Notes: a model not told the origin generated them from the sequence alone. Counted from the first letter of the stretch, positions 42,808 through 52,301 are shown. The stretch is 64,000 nt of DNA from Clostridium gallinarum (GCF_014836325.1 NZ_JACSQZ010000008.1:19620-83619), one strand, 5' to 3'. A program made the numbers and translations.

Positions 42808-44007
42808 TCATTTCTTATCATTAACCCCTTTTTGCCAAGTAGCATTACCATTAATAAGATTATCAAGAGTAATTTGTCCACTTGGTAAAGTTACTGTATC
42901 TCCACCTTCAACTAAAGGAACTCCAAGTATTCTTTTACAATCATTAATTGTATAAATACCATCTTTAACATATCTATCTAATATAACACTTTGTTTTTCA
43001 GGGCTTGTTCTAAGCATCGCGTTAACATTAAACCTTATCTTATATCCTTTCTTTCTTTCAGTTTCAGTTAATAACTTCCAATCCATTTCTTGCTCCAATG
43101 CAGTTATAATTGGAATAATAGCATTACTTAAAAATGCTATGGTTTCTTCTTCTGATAAAGATCCTTTTTCTATTAAAGAATATGGAACTCCAATAGCACT
43201 TGTTATATCCTTCTTTCCAATTATCTTTAATTCTGCAAATTGACTATCTGCTAAAGAAAGATTCATAGCTGATACATTATATCCAGCTGGTACAGTAAAT
43301 ACTCTTCCATTATTTGAATACATCTTATCAAATTTATCTTGTACTTTTTTAAGCTCCTTATCATCTTTTATATCTGATGTTAATTGAACTACTATTTTAT
43401 TAGTTAATCCATTTGAAAATAATTGTGATTGATATTTCTGTGCTTTTATATTTGTATCAATACTATCTTTTATATAAGATTTTGTAGTTCTAAAATTTAT
43501 TCCATTAATAGAATTATCTCTTAATATAATAATATCTTTTTCAAAACAACTACCACTTATATCGCCACATATAAAATCAACTAATACTTTATTTTCCTTA
43601 GTTGATTTTATGAGCCCAGCATTATCAACTGTAAAATTAGTTATTCTAACTGGATAAAGTCCACTTACCAAACCTTTTTTATCATGATCTATATATAATC
43701 CAGCACTTCCATAATGTTTATTCATAGCAACAAGAGCTTTTATACATTCAAAAGCATTCATCGAATCATTAGGTCTTAATCTTAACTTCTCATATAAATA
43801 AAAATTTTCTGCATCTATATCGCCCTTATCAGTTTTTATTTTTGTTATTATAGGTAACTTTGCTATATTTTCTGCATAAAGATTTATACATTTTGAATAT
43901 GTGCTATCATTTCCTGTAAAGTCTTCATCTTCTCCTTTTATCCACTTAGTCCAATCAAAAGGATTTTCACCTGTTAAACTTCGCCTTTCAAATAACTTTT
44001 CAAACAT
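42808..44007 (-). CDS. Portal protein, HK97 family
   Basis: This 399-residue protein has the motifs YAENIAKLPIITKIK and YLYEKLRLRPNDSMNAFECIKALV, and an Asp/Glu-rich C-terminal region that ends in the family's usual way. It forms the dodecameric DNA entry pore at one capsid vertex. Confidence 0.92.
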   Translation of the reverse strand: MFEKLFERRSLTGENPFDWTKWIKGEDEDFTGNDSTYSKCINLYAENIAKLPIITKIKTDKGDIDAENFYLYEKLRLRPNDSMNAFECIKALVAMNKHYGSAGLYIDHDKKGLVSGLYPVRITNFTVDNAGLIKSTKENKVLVDFICGDISGSCFEKDIIILRDNSINGINFRTTKSYIKDSIDTNIKAQKYQSQLFSNGLTNKIVVQLTSDIKDDKELKKVQDKFDKMYSNNGRVFTVPAGYNVSAMNLSLADSQFAELKIIGKKDITSAIGVPYSLIEKGSLSEEETIAFLSNAIIPIITALEQEMDWKLLTETERKKGYKIRFNVNAMLRTSPEKQSVILDRYVKDGIYTINDCKRILGVPLVEGGDTVTLPSGQITLDNLINGNATWQKGVNDKK

Positions 44008-44018
44008 TTTCTCACCTC

Positions 44019-44177
44019 CTATCTATATCTAGATATAACTATTGCTATCCCAAGCAAAACTAAAGATAGCAAATATAATCCAATATAAATATTAAGTGAT
44101 AATGTTGTTAATGTAAGAATAATTAGTGAAACACTAACTAAAATATCTACTATATTCTTTTCAATCCATTTTTTCAT
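44019..44177 (-). CDS. Small membrane protein between portal and terminase
   Basis: This 52-residue protein has two membrane helices (VDILVSVSLIILTLTTLSL and YIGLYLLSLVLLGIAIVIS). It fits exactly between the terminase stop and the portal start. Such tiny membrane genes are frequent in this position in clostridial phages, with unknown role. Confidence 0.65.
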   Translation of the reverse strand: MKKWIEKNIVDILVSVSLIILTLTTLSLNIYIGLYLLSLVLLGIAIVISRYR

Positions 44178-44181
44178 CTAA

Positions 44182-45906
44182 TTACCCCCAATTCATTCTA
44201 TCTAATACATCTATCGCATTATAACCACCATCTGGTAATACATACTCAGTATATGCATTCACCAAAACAACAACCATATCTATACGTTGCTTATTTTTAT
44301 TTTCTTTTATAAGCATTTCATCATCAGACTTACCTTTAGTTGTGCTAGCATTAGACATATTCCAATCTAACAATTCATTCTCAACATATCTAACTTCATA
44401 ATCATAGACTCTTTTTCTGAACTCTTTTGTTGCTGGACTTAGATTACTATATGTTTGCTTTAACATTACAACATCATAATCTTCTGATAATCGCTCAACT
44501 AATTCTTTAGCATTCATAGGATCTGTTACAATACACCCTATTTCACATTCATATTTCTCTTCTATACTTCTTATATACTCTTCAACTTTTGTATAATTAA
44601 CAGTCATTCCTTTATGAATATCGCAATATCCCAACTTTGAATAATTTCTATAATTTATATGCTTTTCTCTTCTTTTTGGTAAACTATCTTCTGGTAAGAA
44701 CCCATGAGATTTACAATAAATTATATCTCCATCTTTAAATTCAATTCCTACTGCTGTTAAATCAGTTGTTACAGACATATCAAGACCTAAAGTTACTGTC
44801 TTCCCTTTAATTTTTTTTCTAAATTCCTTATCACTTATCTTACATTTCTTCCAGTATTCAATGTCTAGATACTTATTTAACTCATTTGTTTGTAAGAATA
44901 TATTTAAATTTTTAGTTAAAAATTCTTCTTGTTCACTTGTTTTTATTTTAGCCATTTCTCTATCTTCTTTTATTTCGTTATAATTTTCTTCTATTCTAAG
45001 AGGATTAGCTTTATAAAGTCCTTCATCTGTCCAAGCCTCTTCTAAAGTAGCATAATAAAGTAGAGCAAATAGCCTTTTATTATCTACTGTTCCATTAAGA
45101 ACAGCTCTATCATACTCTAACTCTTCAAGCATAACAGAATCACTTTCAGCATAGGCAGTAGTTAATTTTAACATTAAAGGATTTTTAACACTTAATTGTC
45201 CTTTTCTCATAGCTTGTATGTTATCATTACTCGTGAAAGCTCCAACTTCATCACAAACAACTGCCGCAGGTCTTATAGCATTATTTTTATTAGCTTTTGA
45301 TGTTCTTGGATAATAAAAACTATTTGTAATTAAACATTTAATAACACCTATTTCACTTTCTGATACAAAAAAATGTTTTTTTATAGCTGGACTTGCACTT
45401 ATTATTTGTGCCATAGCTTTTCTTATTTCCTTAGCCAAATCCCTATCTAAACATATAGAGTAAAACTCACTATAATCTTGTTCTGTAAGCATTAATAATA
45501 AAAATACTATTGCAGCAATAAATGTTTTAGCATTTTTTCTAGGAATAAATAAAACTACATCTCTATATCTAAACTTATTTCTATCATCTTTATATCTCCA
45601 ACCAAAAATTGCACATATAAAAAAGGCTTGAAAATTTTCTAAGCCTTCTAAAACTTGTTTTCCTGCAATAAACCCAGTAGCATAATTAAATAATTTTAAT
45701 AAATTATTTATCTTTTTCAGTTTCTTTTCACTAAAGAAAAATTCAAATTCTTCTTCATATTGCCTAAAATAATAATCATTAAGAAAAATCTCACATTGTT
45801 GTTTAACTTCCTTTGTTGTTAATTCTTTTTCTAAGAGAACATCTTCACAGTATTGTAAAGCCTTGGATAACAATAATATAGACTTAATCTTCATCATCCT
45901 CATCAT
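44182..45906 (-). CDS. terL: Terminase large subunit
   Basis: This 574-residue protein has the ATPase Walker A-like PRKNAKT (VLFIPRKNAKTFIAA), Walker B VVCDEVG and the nuclease domain Asp residues in LGLDMSVTTDLTAV. It belongs to the HK97-type TerL group and drives DNA packaging. The start is uncertain (several ATG in 45889-45906); the gene overlaps terS by 23 bases. Confidence 0.93.
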   Translation of the reverse strand: MMRMMKIKSILLLSKALQYCEDVLLEKELTTKEVKQQCEIFLNDYYFRQYEEEFEFFFSEKKLKKINNLLKLFNYATGFIAGKQVLEGLENFQAFFICAIFGWRYKDDRNKFRYRDVVLFIPRKNAKTFIAAIVFLLLMLTEQDYSEFYSICLDRDLAKEIRKAMAQIISASPAIKKHFFVSESEIGVIKCLITNSFYYPRTSKANKNNAIRPAAVVCDEVGAFTSNDNIQAMRKGQLSVKNPLMLKLTTAYAESDSVMLEELEYDRAVLNGTVDNKRLFALLYYATLEEAWTDEGLYKANPLRIEENYNEIKEDREMAKIKTSEQEEFLTKNLNIFLQTNELNKYLDIEYWKKCKISDKEFRKKIKGKTVTLGLDMSVTTDLTAVGIEFKDGDIIYCKSHGFLPEDSLPKRREKHINYRNYSKLGYCDIHKGMTVNYTKVEEYIRSIEEKYECEIGCIVTDPMNAKELVERLSEDYDVVMLKQTYSNLSPATKEFRKRVYDYEVRYVENELLDWNMSNASTTKGKSDDEMLIKENKNKQRIDMVVVLVNAYTEYVLPDGGYNAIDVLDRMNWG

Positions 45907-46354
45907 CCCTTAAAGCTTTTTTCAATGGATCTTCTTCTTCATCTTTAGCTTTCAATGCTAAACTTCCTATTTTAGCTCTCGCTTGAGGACTTAAACTTAA
46001 TTCATTACAACATCTAAATAAATCCTTAGTATATTTATCTTTACTACTCATTAAACTTTTATCCCATAACATATTTATGTTTTCATTTATTTTCTTTTCT
46101 ATTTCTGTCAATCTAGAAATAGCTATGCTACAAGTTGCTAACACATAAATATCTAGATTACTTAATATCCCACTTGCCTTTAGCTCATCAACTATATATT
46201 TAAATATTTTCTTTTGCTCTTTGTTTAAATGTTTAGGAGGTTTAATTTTATCAGCTAAACCTTTTAATTTCTCTTCTTGATTTTTTCTAGCTTCAATTTC
46301 TTCTTTAGTATTATGTCTAGATTGAGTTTCAATTGGTTTACAAGGTCTTGCCAT
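45884..46354 (-). CDS. terS: Terminase small subunit, P27 family
   Basis: ATG at 46354 follows GGAAGGAGG; the longer upstream frame is not supported. The 156-residue product has PPKHLNKEQKKIFKYIVDELKASGILSNLDI (P27 family) and an Asp/Glu-rich C-terminus. It recognises the pac or cos site. Confidence 0.87.
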   Translation of the reverse strand: MARPCKPIETQSRHNTKEEIEARKNQEEKLKGLADKIKPPKHLNKEQKKIFKYIVDELKASGILSNLDIYVLATCSIAISRLTEIEKKINENINMLWDKSLMSSKDKYTKDLFRCCNELSLSPQARAKIGSLALKAKDEEEDPLKKALRDDEDDED

Positions 46355-46462
46355 AAAATTCCTCCTTCCATTAAAAAATTTCATTTTGGGAATTTTATAT
46401 AACTGGTTGGGGCCAAAGGCTTTCTTAGCTTTATATAGAAATTTCAAGTACTCCCCCGGTAT

Positions 46463-46876
46463 CTATAAATATTCCTTTTCGTATATATTTTTTATTTTAT
46501 ATAATTCTTTTTTATCATTTTTAGTATAATTTTTATGCAATTTATTATGACAACCATGACATAATGTTAAAAGATTATCCTCTTCTAATCTCTTAGAGAA
46601 ATCTTCCTTAAGTTCTATTATATGATGTACTACATCTGCAAGAGTTTCTATTTTATATTTAATTAAACAGTATAAGCACAATCCATTATATTTTATCCTT
46701 ATATACTTACTCATCCTCTTCCAATAAGGGCTATCGTAGAACTTACTATACTCAATATTTTCTTTATTGTATCTTACTTTATTATTGTATTTTTTTATTC
46801 TGTCTTTAGCACATTTGCATTTATTGCCTTGTAATATCTTTTTACCACATGATCCACATCTTCTATATATACTCAT
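46463..46876 (-). CDS. HNH endonuclease, phage packaging type
   Basis: This 137-residue protein has a zinc finger (CGSCGKK...CKC), then an HNH fold: CLYCL, VVHHIIELKEDFSK (HH), NLLTLCHGCHNKLH. HNH genes next to terS are part of many HK97-type packaging machines, where they help cut at cos. It follows terS in the transcription map with a 108-base gap. Confidence 0.9.
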   Translation of the reverse strand: MSIYRRCGSCGKKILQGNKCKCAKDRIKKYNNKVRYNKENIEYSKFYDSPYWKRMSKYIRIKYNGLCLYCLIKYKIETLADVVHHIIELKEDFSKRLEEDNLLTLCHGCHNKLHKNYTKNDKKELYKIKNIYEKEYL

Positions 46877-46921
46877 AAATCTCCCTTAAATAAAAAGAAC
46901 CCTTTAATTAGGGTTCTAATA

Positions 46922-47224
46922 TTATTCAAAACTTTCATAACTAGGAAATTCTTCATATCCTGCATACATTACATAACCAACATAATTAGTATATGTACCA
47001 CAATATGTTCCTCTACAATTAGGTGCAATTGGTCCTCTGTAATTCTTTTTAGATATACAAGTAATTAATCTATCATTATTCATTACTTCTCCTATATAAA
47101 TACCTCTATTGTCATAAATATTATTCCTATCTATTTTACCAACACATTTTCCTGTTTTCGTAAACAAAAGATCTTTCGATATATATCCAAAAAACTGCCC
47201 TTTCCAAGTCCAAACATACTTCAT
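46922..47224 (-). CDS. 4-fold beta flower-like phage protein
   Basis: This 100-residue protein is rich in Tyr and Gly with a repeated pattern (FFGYISKDLLFTKTGKCVGKIDRNNIYDNRGIYIGEV), which I associate with the beta flower fold family. It is the first gene of the late operon before HNH-terS-terL. The role is unknown. Confidence 0.55.
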   Translation of the reverse strand: MKYVWTWKGQFFGYISKDLLFTKTGKCVGKIDRNNIYDNRGIYIGEVMNNDRLITCISKKNYRGPIAPNCRGTYCGTYTNYVGYVMYAGYEEFPSYESFE

Positions 47225-47272
47225 TCTCTCACCCCCTTTACTTACAATTTTACAATCTTATGTAAATAATGT

Positions 47273-47302
47273 AAAGCACCTAACATTTCTGCTAAGTGCT
47301 TT
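47273..47302. terminator. Hairpin AAAGCAC...GTGCTTT
   Basis: A 7-bp stem between the tRNA-like element and the late operon. T richness is weak on both sides, so termination is uncertain. Confidence 0.45.
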
Positions 47303-47358
47303 CATGGTATAAAAGGGTATTGAGAATTTATGAGAGGTTATATGGTCAGTAACCTATT

Positions 47359-47416
47359 GGAGATAGTAGGAATCGAACCTATACTATTTCTAGTAGCCTT
47401 GAATTTCTTTATCCCC
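47359..47416 (-). tRNA. tRNA-like remnant
   Basis: Minus strand: a 7-bp acceptor-type stem GGGGATA with TATCTCC (one G-U), a T arm with GGTTCGATTCC and a small hairpin with 7-base loop CTAGAAA that would read as anticodon AGA. The D-arm region is about 12 bases and the total is 58 bases, so it is not a working tRNA. It is likely a phage or host tRNA relic, or a mimic. Confidence 0.35.
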
Positions 47417-47421
47417 ATGTT

Positions 47422-47450
47422 ACACCTGGATTTTGCCAGGTGTTTTTCTT
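47422..47450 (+). terminator. Intrinsic terminator, plus strand
   Basis: ACACCTGG (47422-47429) pairs with CCAGGTGT (47436-47443), followed by TTTTTCTTTT. No plus-strand gene precedes it. Confidence 0.7.
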
Positions 47451-47568
47451 TTAAGAAAATTAATTTAAACCAATATTTTTTTGAAAAACTATATTTACAA
47501 TTATCTTACTCTATCATTTTAATATATTAAATTTACTATTTAAATACCAAGTTTTTACGCTTTTTTTA

Positions 47569-48099
47569 CTATTCTAATTTTATGCTATCTATTCCAAATA
47601 AATATACTCCCAGTTCATTAGTTAATTCATTTATCCATCTTCTTGGAGTATTAACTCCACAATTTAGTATTTCTGAAATTTCTTCATATGTTTTTTCTTT
47701 TATAAAGTAATTTTCTAAAGCTAAATACTTCTCTATAGTACCTTTATTCTTATGTTTACTTTTTAACGCGAATAAAGCTGCATCTATATGAGCTATCATT
47801 ATTATACTTTTACTCTTACTTTTTTTTATGCTTTCTATAAATAATTCATCCGTATTCATATATAAATCATCTATTTCATTTTTAAGTTCTTCAAAATCTC
47901 CTCTTGAAGATTCTAATTCTTTTACATCTGATATTCCTCTTCTAACATGCTCTTTTAAATCATTATAATGTTTCATTAAAAGTTTAGTATTATGAAATGC
48001 ATTCCTCTTACCTTGAATTTTCTTTTCTTTATCATACTCTTTTATAGCTACTTTTACTGCTTCTTGGATGGTTGTTTCTATATCTATCATCTTATTCAC
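47569..48099 (-). CDS. ArpU-like phage late transcription regulator
   Basis: This 176-residue protein has a C-terminal helix-turn-helix (KTYEEISEILNCGVNTPRRWINEL) and a long helical N-terminal part, like ArpU/RinA-type activators. It lies directly upstream of the late operon, which supports a role as its activator. It overlaps the next upstream gene by 8 bases. Confidence 0.65.
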   Translation of the reverse strand: MNKMIDIETTIQEAVKVAIKEYDKEKKIQGKRNAFHNTKLLMKHYNDLKEHVRRGISDVKELESSRGDFEELKNEIDDLYMNTDELFIESIKKSKSKSIIMIAHIDAALFALKSKHKNKGTIEKYLALENYFIKEKTYEEISEILNCGVNTPRRWINELTNELGVYLFGIDSIKLE

Positions 48100-48310
48100 C
48101 TTCTTCTAATTCTTTTACAAATCTATCGTAATGATCTAATATCTCTTTATGTTTATTTAGGCTTATTTTTAATTTATTGCATAAACTTTTGCAATAATAA
48201 TCTTTATCTAAAACTCCTCTTCTTCCTCCATTTGTATATATCCTTTTGAAAGTTAACTTACATTCTTCATATGTTAGCTTAAATATATATTTATATTTCT
48301 CTTTTTTCAT
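48092..48310 (-). CDS. Small phage protein of unknown function
   Basis: This 72-residue basic protein (KLTYEECKLTFKRIYTNGGRRGV) has no known motif. It overlaps the ArpU-like gene by 8 bases and must be co-translated with it. Confidence 0.6.
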   Translation of the reverse strand: MKKEKYKYIFKLTYEECKLTFKRIYTNGGRRGVLDKDYYCKSLCNKLKISLNKHKEILDHYDRFVKELEEGE

Positions 48311-48330
48311 TATTTATAACTTTCCCACTT

Positions 48331-48723
48331 TTATTGTCCAATTTTATAAACTTCTCTTATTTCTTGAATCTTCTTATTAAATAACTCTATTTCTTTCTTT
48401 TCGTACTCTTCTATATCTTCTAAACTATTAAATATAACCTCTCCAGCAACAACCTTGTTTCCTTCTTTTATGTAATTCCCAAACTCACCTTCTATCTCAA
48501 GCTTTTTTATTTTTAGTTTACTCATTATTTTCACCTTCTTATCTTCTTTATTTTCTGAAATACATGTCTTTGTATTCATAAAATCTTTTTTCCATTTGTA
48601 ATAATATAACTCAGCAGTTTTATTACTTATATTAAATATTTTCATAATATTTTTTAATAATTCTTCTTTTTCTTTATGTGAATTTATATTTAAATAAGAG
48701 TTTATTTCATCTATTTTTCTCAT
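48331..48723 (-). CDS. Phage protein with N-terminal helix-turn-helix-like part
   Basis: This 130-residue protein has NISNKTAELYYYKWKKDFMN near residues 31-50, which could be a helix-turn-helix, and a charged helical C-terminus. No family is recognised. Confidence 0.55.
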   Translation of the reverse strand: MRKIDEINSYLNINSHKEKEELLKNIMKIFNISNKTAELYYYKWKKDFMNTKTCISENKEDKKVKIMSKLKIKKLEIEGEFGNYIKEGNKVVAGEVIFNSLEDIEEYEKKEIELFNKKIQEIREVYKIGQ

Positions 48724-48771
48724 AGAACTCCTCCTAACATATTTGACTAACTCTAAATCTTTTTCTCATTC

Positions 48772-49938
48772 TTAATGCGCTATTAAAATAACTTTGTTAT
48801 ATATTTCTATTAAATCGAAATGATCTACAGCTTTTATTTCTATTCCTTCTGAATTTAGTATTATTTTAATATCTCCTTCATTAACAGAATTAGATATAAA
48901 ATCAATATATAAGTCATTATTTTTATATTTGCTTGTTAATTCATCATACTCTTGAACTAAGTCTAAAGTTTCGTATCTTACTCTATCACTCAAATTTGCA
49001 TTTTCTAATTCAATAAATATTCTATTTCTAAATTTTGATATAGTTTTCTCTTCTACTATTTCGCCAGTTTCTTTATTTACTTTTACTGTAGTTACAACAT
49101 TACATTTATCATCTTTTATTATTATTTCATCTTCATTATTAACTTTTAAATCTTCCTTACTTATATCTAAAGCCTCTTCTAATGTAACTTGTCCTTCTAA
49201 AACTTCTATTTCTTCTTTTTCCTCTTCTGCTTCTGCTTTTTTCTTTATACCTTTTATAGTAATATTGCTATTATTTTCTTTATTATCTTCGTATATCTCT
49301 TTTTGCTTTTCTTTATCTAATTTTGAAATTTCATAAGCTGATGAAAAATTAACTTTATCTTCTTTTAACTCCTCTTTAAATTCTTCTATTAAGTTCTTTG
49401 ATATACTTTCCATTCTTGCTATTTGTGTAGCTGATACATTAAGTATATTTGCAACAATATCTCTTACTCTTCCTGGTATCTTTTCTCTCTTTTTATACTC
49501 TATTAATAATTCTTTAAGTTTACTTGCTTGATGTATCTTCTCCCAATCACTAAGCTCTCTAGTTGTTGAATTTGTTATTATAAGTCTTAATTCATTTTTT
49601 ATATTGTCATCTTCCTCAACTTTACAAGGAATAGATTTAAAGTTTTGATTTCCTTCTTCATATAGCATTTTCATGGCCATATATCTTCTATGTCCTGCTA
49701 TTATTTCATATTTCCCATTCTCTAACTTATTTACAACTAAATTTTGTTGTAAACCTAAAAGCTCTATACTATCTTTTAATTCTTTTATTCCACCCTCTTC
49801 TATAGAATAAAAGTTATTTCTTGAAGGAACTAAATCATCTATATTAATTTGAATTGTTTTAAACTTAGATATGCTTTCTACCTTATCTTGTGTTGCTCTT
49901 GAATTATTATTTAATAAATCCATCATATTAAATGCCAT
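48772..49938 (-). CDS. parB: ParB-family partition protein
   Basis: ATG at 49938 follows GAGAGGGG. The 388-residue product has the ParB N-terminal box (ELLGLQQNLVVNKL, then IIAGHRRYMAMKML), the helix-turn-helix ILNVSATQIARMESIS and an acidic C-terminal part with GQVTLEEAL (249-257). It lies 62 bases after parA. Together they form a plasmid-type partition module inside an integrated prophage. Nearby parS sites were not recognised. Confidence 0.85.
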   Translation of the reverse strand: MAFNMMDLLNNNSRATQDKVESISKFKTIQINIDDLVPSRNNFYSIEEGGIKELKDSIELLGLQQNLVVNKLENGKYEIIAGHRRYMAMKMLYEEGNQNFKSIPCKVEEDDNIKNELRLIITNSTTRELSDWEKIHQASKLKELLIEYKKREKIPGRVRDIVANILNVSATQIARMESISKNLIEEFKEELKEDKVNFSSAYEISKLDKEKQKEIYEDNKENNSNITIKGIKKKAEAEEEKEEIEVLEGQVTLEEALDISKEDLKVNNEDEIIIKDDKCNVVTTVKVNKETGEIVEEKTISKFRNRIFIELENANLSDRVRYETLDLVQEYDELTSKYKNNDLYIDFISNSVNEGDIKIILNSEGIEIKAVDHFDLIEIYNKVILIAH

Positions 49939-50000
49939 GTGCTTTCCCCTCTCAGCTTTTTTAATATAAATAGTTGTGTCCGAATCGGACACATTTCTAT

Positions 50001-50759
50001 TTACTCTTTACTTAAATATTCTTCTACTAATGCTCTATAATCTTTAGCAGCTCCACATCTTTTGCTATATTCTAATATAGGAGCATTAGCAAATGTACTT
50101 TCATCTGCCTTTACTGTTCTTCTAATATGTGTATTAAACATCTTGTACTCATTATTTGCATTTAATACTTCTTCACCTTGTATATTCACATCATTTTTCC
50201 CATACATTGTTACAAAGCACCCTTTAAGATTTAAATTTGGATTACTTACTTTAGCATTTTCTATCTGTCTTATAAGTTCCTTCATCCCATCAAATGCAAA
50301 TTGGTCTATTTTTATTGGTATTAATACATCATCTGATGCAACTAGTCCATTTATTACACTTGCATTAACATCTGGTGGATTATCTATAATACAATAATCA
50401 TAATATTCTTCTACTTCATCTAAATGTTTTTTTAATCTAAATTGTTGAGGTGTAGATACATCTAGCATAACTTTAAAGTTAGCTTCTATTAAATCCATAT
50501 TAGCTGGTATTAAATCTAAATTTTCATAATCTGTATTTACTATTACTTCATCTATAGAACATCTATCAGTAATAAGATCTGCTATACTATATTCTTCAAC
50601 ATTATGCTTATTAAATAATTTTGTTGTATTCCCTTGCTTGTCCAAATCTATTATTAAAACTCTCTTCTTATGTACTGTAGCTAATATATGAGCTATATTT
50701 ATAGCTGACATTGTTTTAGCTACTCCACCTTTAAAATTGATAATTGATATTTTCTTCAT
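50001..50759 (-). CDS. parA: ParA-family partition ATPase
   Basis: This 252-residue protein has the deviant Walker A KGGVAKT with its signature Lys near the N-terminus (residues 9-15), Walker A' LIIDLDKQGN and Walker B CIIDNPPD. It is a type Ib-like ParA without an N-terminal HTH. With ParB it would move episomal copies apart at cell division. Confidence 0.9.
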   Translation of the reverse strand: MKKISIINFKGGVAKTMSAINIAHILATVHKKRVLIIDLDKQGNTTKLFNKHNVEEYSIADLITDRCSIDEVIVNTDYENLDLIPANMDLIEANFKVMLDVSTPQQFRLKKHLDEVEEYYDYCIIDNPPDVNASVINGLVASDDVLIPIKIDQFAFDGMKELIRQIENAKVSNPNLNLKGCFVTMYGKNDVNIQGEEVLNANNEYKMFNTHIRRTVKADESTFANAPILEYSKRCGAAKDYRALVEEYLSKE

Positions 50760-50810
50760 AGTTTCTCTTCTCCTTGGCTTAAATTTAATTTATTTTTTGT
50801 ATTTAAATTT

Positions 50811-51017
50811 CTATATTGCTATTGATTTAATAGTTGAATATCTTATACAAATAAATAGATCTCCACTCATTATTTTAAGAAAATGGTTTCCATATCTGCA
50901 TAATTCCTTTTCTAGTGATACTTTAATAACCCTTTCATCATTCAGCTCAACATCTACATATGGAAAGCCATCATTTTTATATTCTTCTATTAATTCTTTT
51001 GCTTTTTCTTTATCCAT
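50811..51017 (-). CDS. Small phage protein
   Basis: ATG at 51017 has AGAGGTGG upstream. The 68-residue protein (MDKEKAKELIEEYKNDGFPYVDVELNDERVIKVSLEKE) has no known domain. It is the first gene ahead of parA in the early cluster. Confidence 0.6.
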   Translation of the reverse strand: MDKEKAKELIEEYKNDGFPYVDVELNDERVIKVSLEKELCRYGNHFLKIMSGDLFICIRYSTIKSIAI

Positions 51018-51041
51018 TAATCTTCCACCTCTAATCAAAAA

Positions 51042-51305
51042 CTATCTTTCAGTTGCTAATTTATATGTTGTCCAAGCTTTTACTAGCTTTGAATACACTT
51101 CTTCAGCAACTTCTGTTTCTTCAATTTGAATATTCCTTGGTGGAATATTATTGTTAGTAGCAATTATGACTTCTTTTCTTCCATTAAGGTCTCTTAAACT
51201 AACTTCTGATACTACTTTTAAATCTATAACAGTTTCTACTCTTTCATTTCCACAAAAACTAAACTTGAACTGATAAAACCTTTGAGGTCCTATTAAATCT
51301 ATCAT
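51042..51305 (-). CDS. Phage protein of unknown function
   Basis: This 87-residue mostly beta protein has FKFSFCGNERVETVIDLKVVSE and no recognised motif. It is in the early gene cluster. Confidence 0.6.
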   Translation of the reverse strand: MIDLIGPQRFYQFKFSFCGNERVETVIDLKVVSEVSLRDLNGRKEVIIATNNNIPPRNIQIEETEVAEEVYSKLVKAWTTYKLATER

Positions 51306-51320
51306 TATTTCCCCTCCTAA

Positions 51321-51554
51321 TTATTTATAAAATCCTACTACTGTTAATCTTTCACTTAATGCTGGATAACTCATAAGACCATGCTCATTTTTTAATCTTG
51401 CATTTATTTTCCCTTCATCTCCTATAAATAAATCCATTACTATATATTTGTACTTATCATCTTTATCAAAGATAATTACTGCTCCTGGTACTATTTCTTT
51501 TTTAATTACCTTTTTCATTTGATTTATAACAGATTCTTTTAAACCTACTTCCAT
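51321..51554 (-). CDS. Phage protein of unknown function
   Basis: This 77-residue protein has a basic N-terminus (NQMKKVIKKEIVPGAV) and a beta-rich middle with YKYIVMDLF. No family recognised. Confidence 0.6.
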   Translation of the reverse strand: MEVGLKESVINQMKKVIKKEIVPGAVIIFDKDDKYKYIVMDLFIGDEGKINARLKNEHGLMSYPALSERLTVVGFYK

Positions 51555-51575
51555 AGTGTTTACCTCTCGATAATC

Positions 51576-51725
51576 TTAAATTAGACTCAATTGTTCTCCA
51601 TCCTCTAAATCTCTATATGTTTTACAATAACCATATCCATCTACTCCCTCATTGCAACTATCACAAATTTTGCAATTATTAGGACAACCATAGCAACAAC
51701 AAAACTTACATCCTTCGTATGTCAT
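51576..51725 (-). CDS. Cys-rich 49-residue phage protein, zinc-ribbon-like
   Basis: ATG at 51725. Nine Cys in 49 residues: CKFCCCYGCPNNC, CDSC and one later Cys. The CxxC pairs suggest zinc binding. A second Cys-rich small protein is at 53703-53846. No family assigned. Confidence 0.6.
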   Translation of the reverse strand: MTYEGCKFCCCYGCPNNCKICDSCNEGVDGYGYCKTYRDLEDGEQLSLI

Positions 51726-51766
51726 AGATCTAATACCTCCAATTATTTCTTGCTAATATTAAATTT

Positions 51767-52282
51767 CTACTTTACTAAAATTTTAAGATAATCTAAATTA
51801 GCATTTTCTCCATAGAAAACTTCCTTCATATCTAGATAAGGAATATAGTTATACCCTCTTCTTCCTTTGTTTTTTTGCCATCTATCCCAATATTCTATTA
51901 CTATTGCTCCTGGAATAAAAAATACTTTATTTAACTTTTTCATTGAGCATAATATAAAACTTGTTTCTCCAATTTCTAAAGCTGTTCTTATATACTCTAT
52001 TTGATGTTCCTGGATATGTTTAAGTGGTAATCCCTTTTCATCTTCACTTTCTTTACAATCAAAAGATATACTTAATCCACCCTTTACAGTTCCTCTAAAA
52101 TCTAATGTGCTTTTAGCTTGTGGAAATGCTGATATAATTTGTTTTCCTCTTCTTACTACATTCCAAGGAGTACTTATCTTTTGTATTAAAGCTTGTCCCT
52201 TATTTTTATAATATGTATTAGCTCTTATTACTTCTTCTTCAAAAGCTCTTCCCTTATTAGCCATATCAAAATTTTTAGGCAT
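51767..52282 (-). CDS. recU: RecU-like Holliday junction resolvase
   Basis: This 171-residue protein has the RecU pattern NKGRAFEEEV, then KSTLDFRG with the catalytic Asp, and FDCKES (Glu/Lys of the nuclease core). It resolves recombination intermediates. It sits next to the Rep gene in the replication part. Confidence 0.83.
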   Translation of the reverse strand: MPKNFDMANKGRAFEEEVIRANTYYKNKGQALIQKISTPWNVVRRGKQIISAFPQAKSTLDFRGTVKGGLSISFDCKESEDEKGLPLKHIQEHQIEYIRTALEIGETSFILCSMKKLNKVFFIPGAIVIEYWDRWQKNKGRRGYNYIPYLDMKEVFYGENANLDYLKILVK

Positions 52283-52301
52283 TATCTATTCCTCCTATCT
52301 T

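Larger units (their letters stand above)
47225..47568. other. Non-coding stretch before the late operon
   Basis: About 344 bases with no supported gene. They hold a hairpin (47273-47302), a tRNA-like element (47359-47416) and a plus-strand terminator (47422-47450). The late-operon promoter driven by the ArpU-like regulator probably lies here, but no consensus is known to me. Confidence 0.6.

Noticed and set aside
47330..47530. Plus-strand 66-codon frame over the tRNA-like element
   Set aside because: No ribosome site; it crosses a clear terminator hairpin and has no coding bias.
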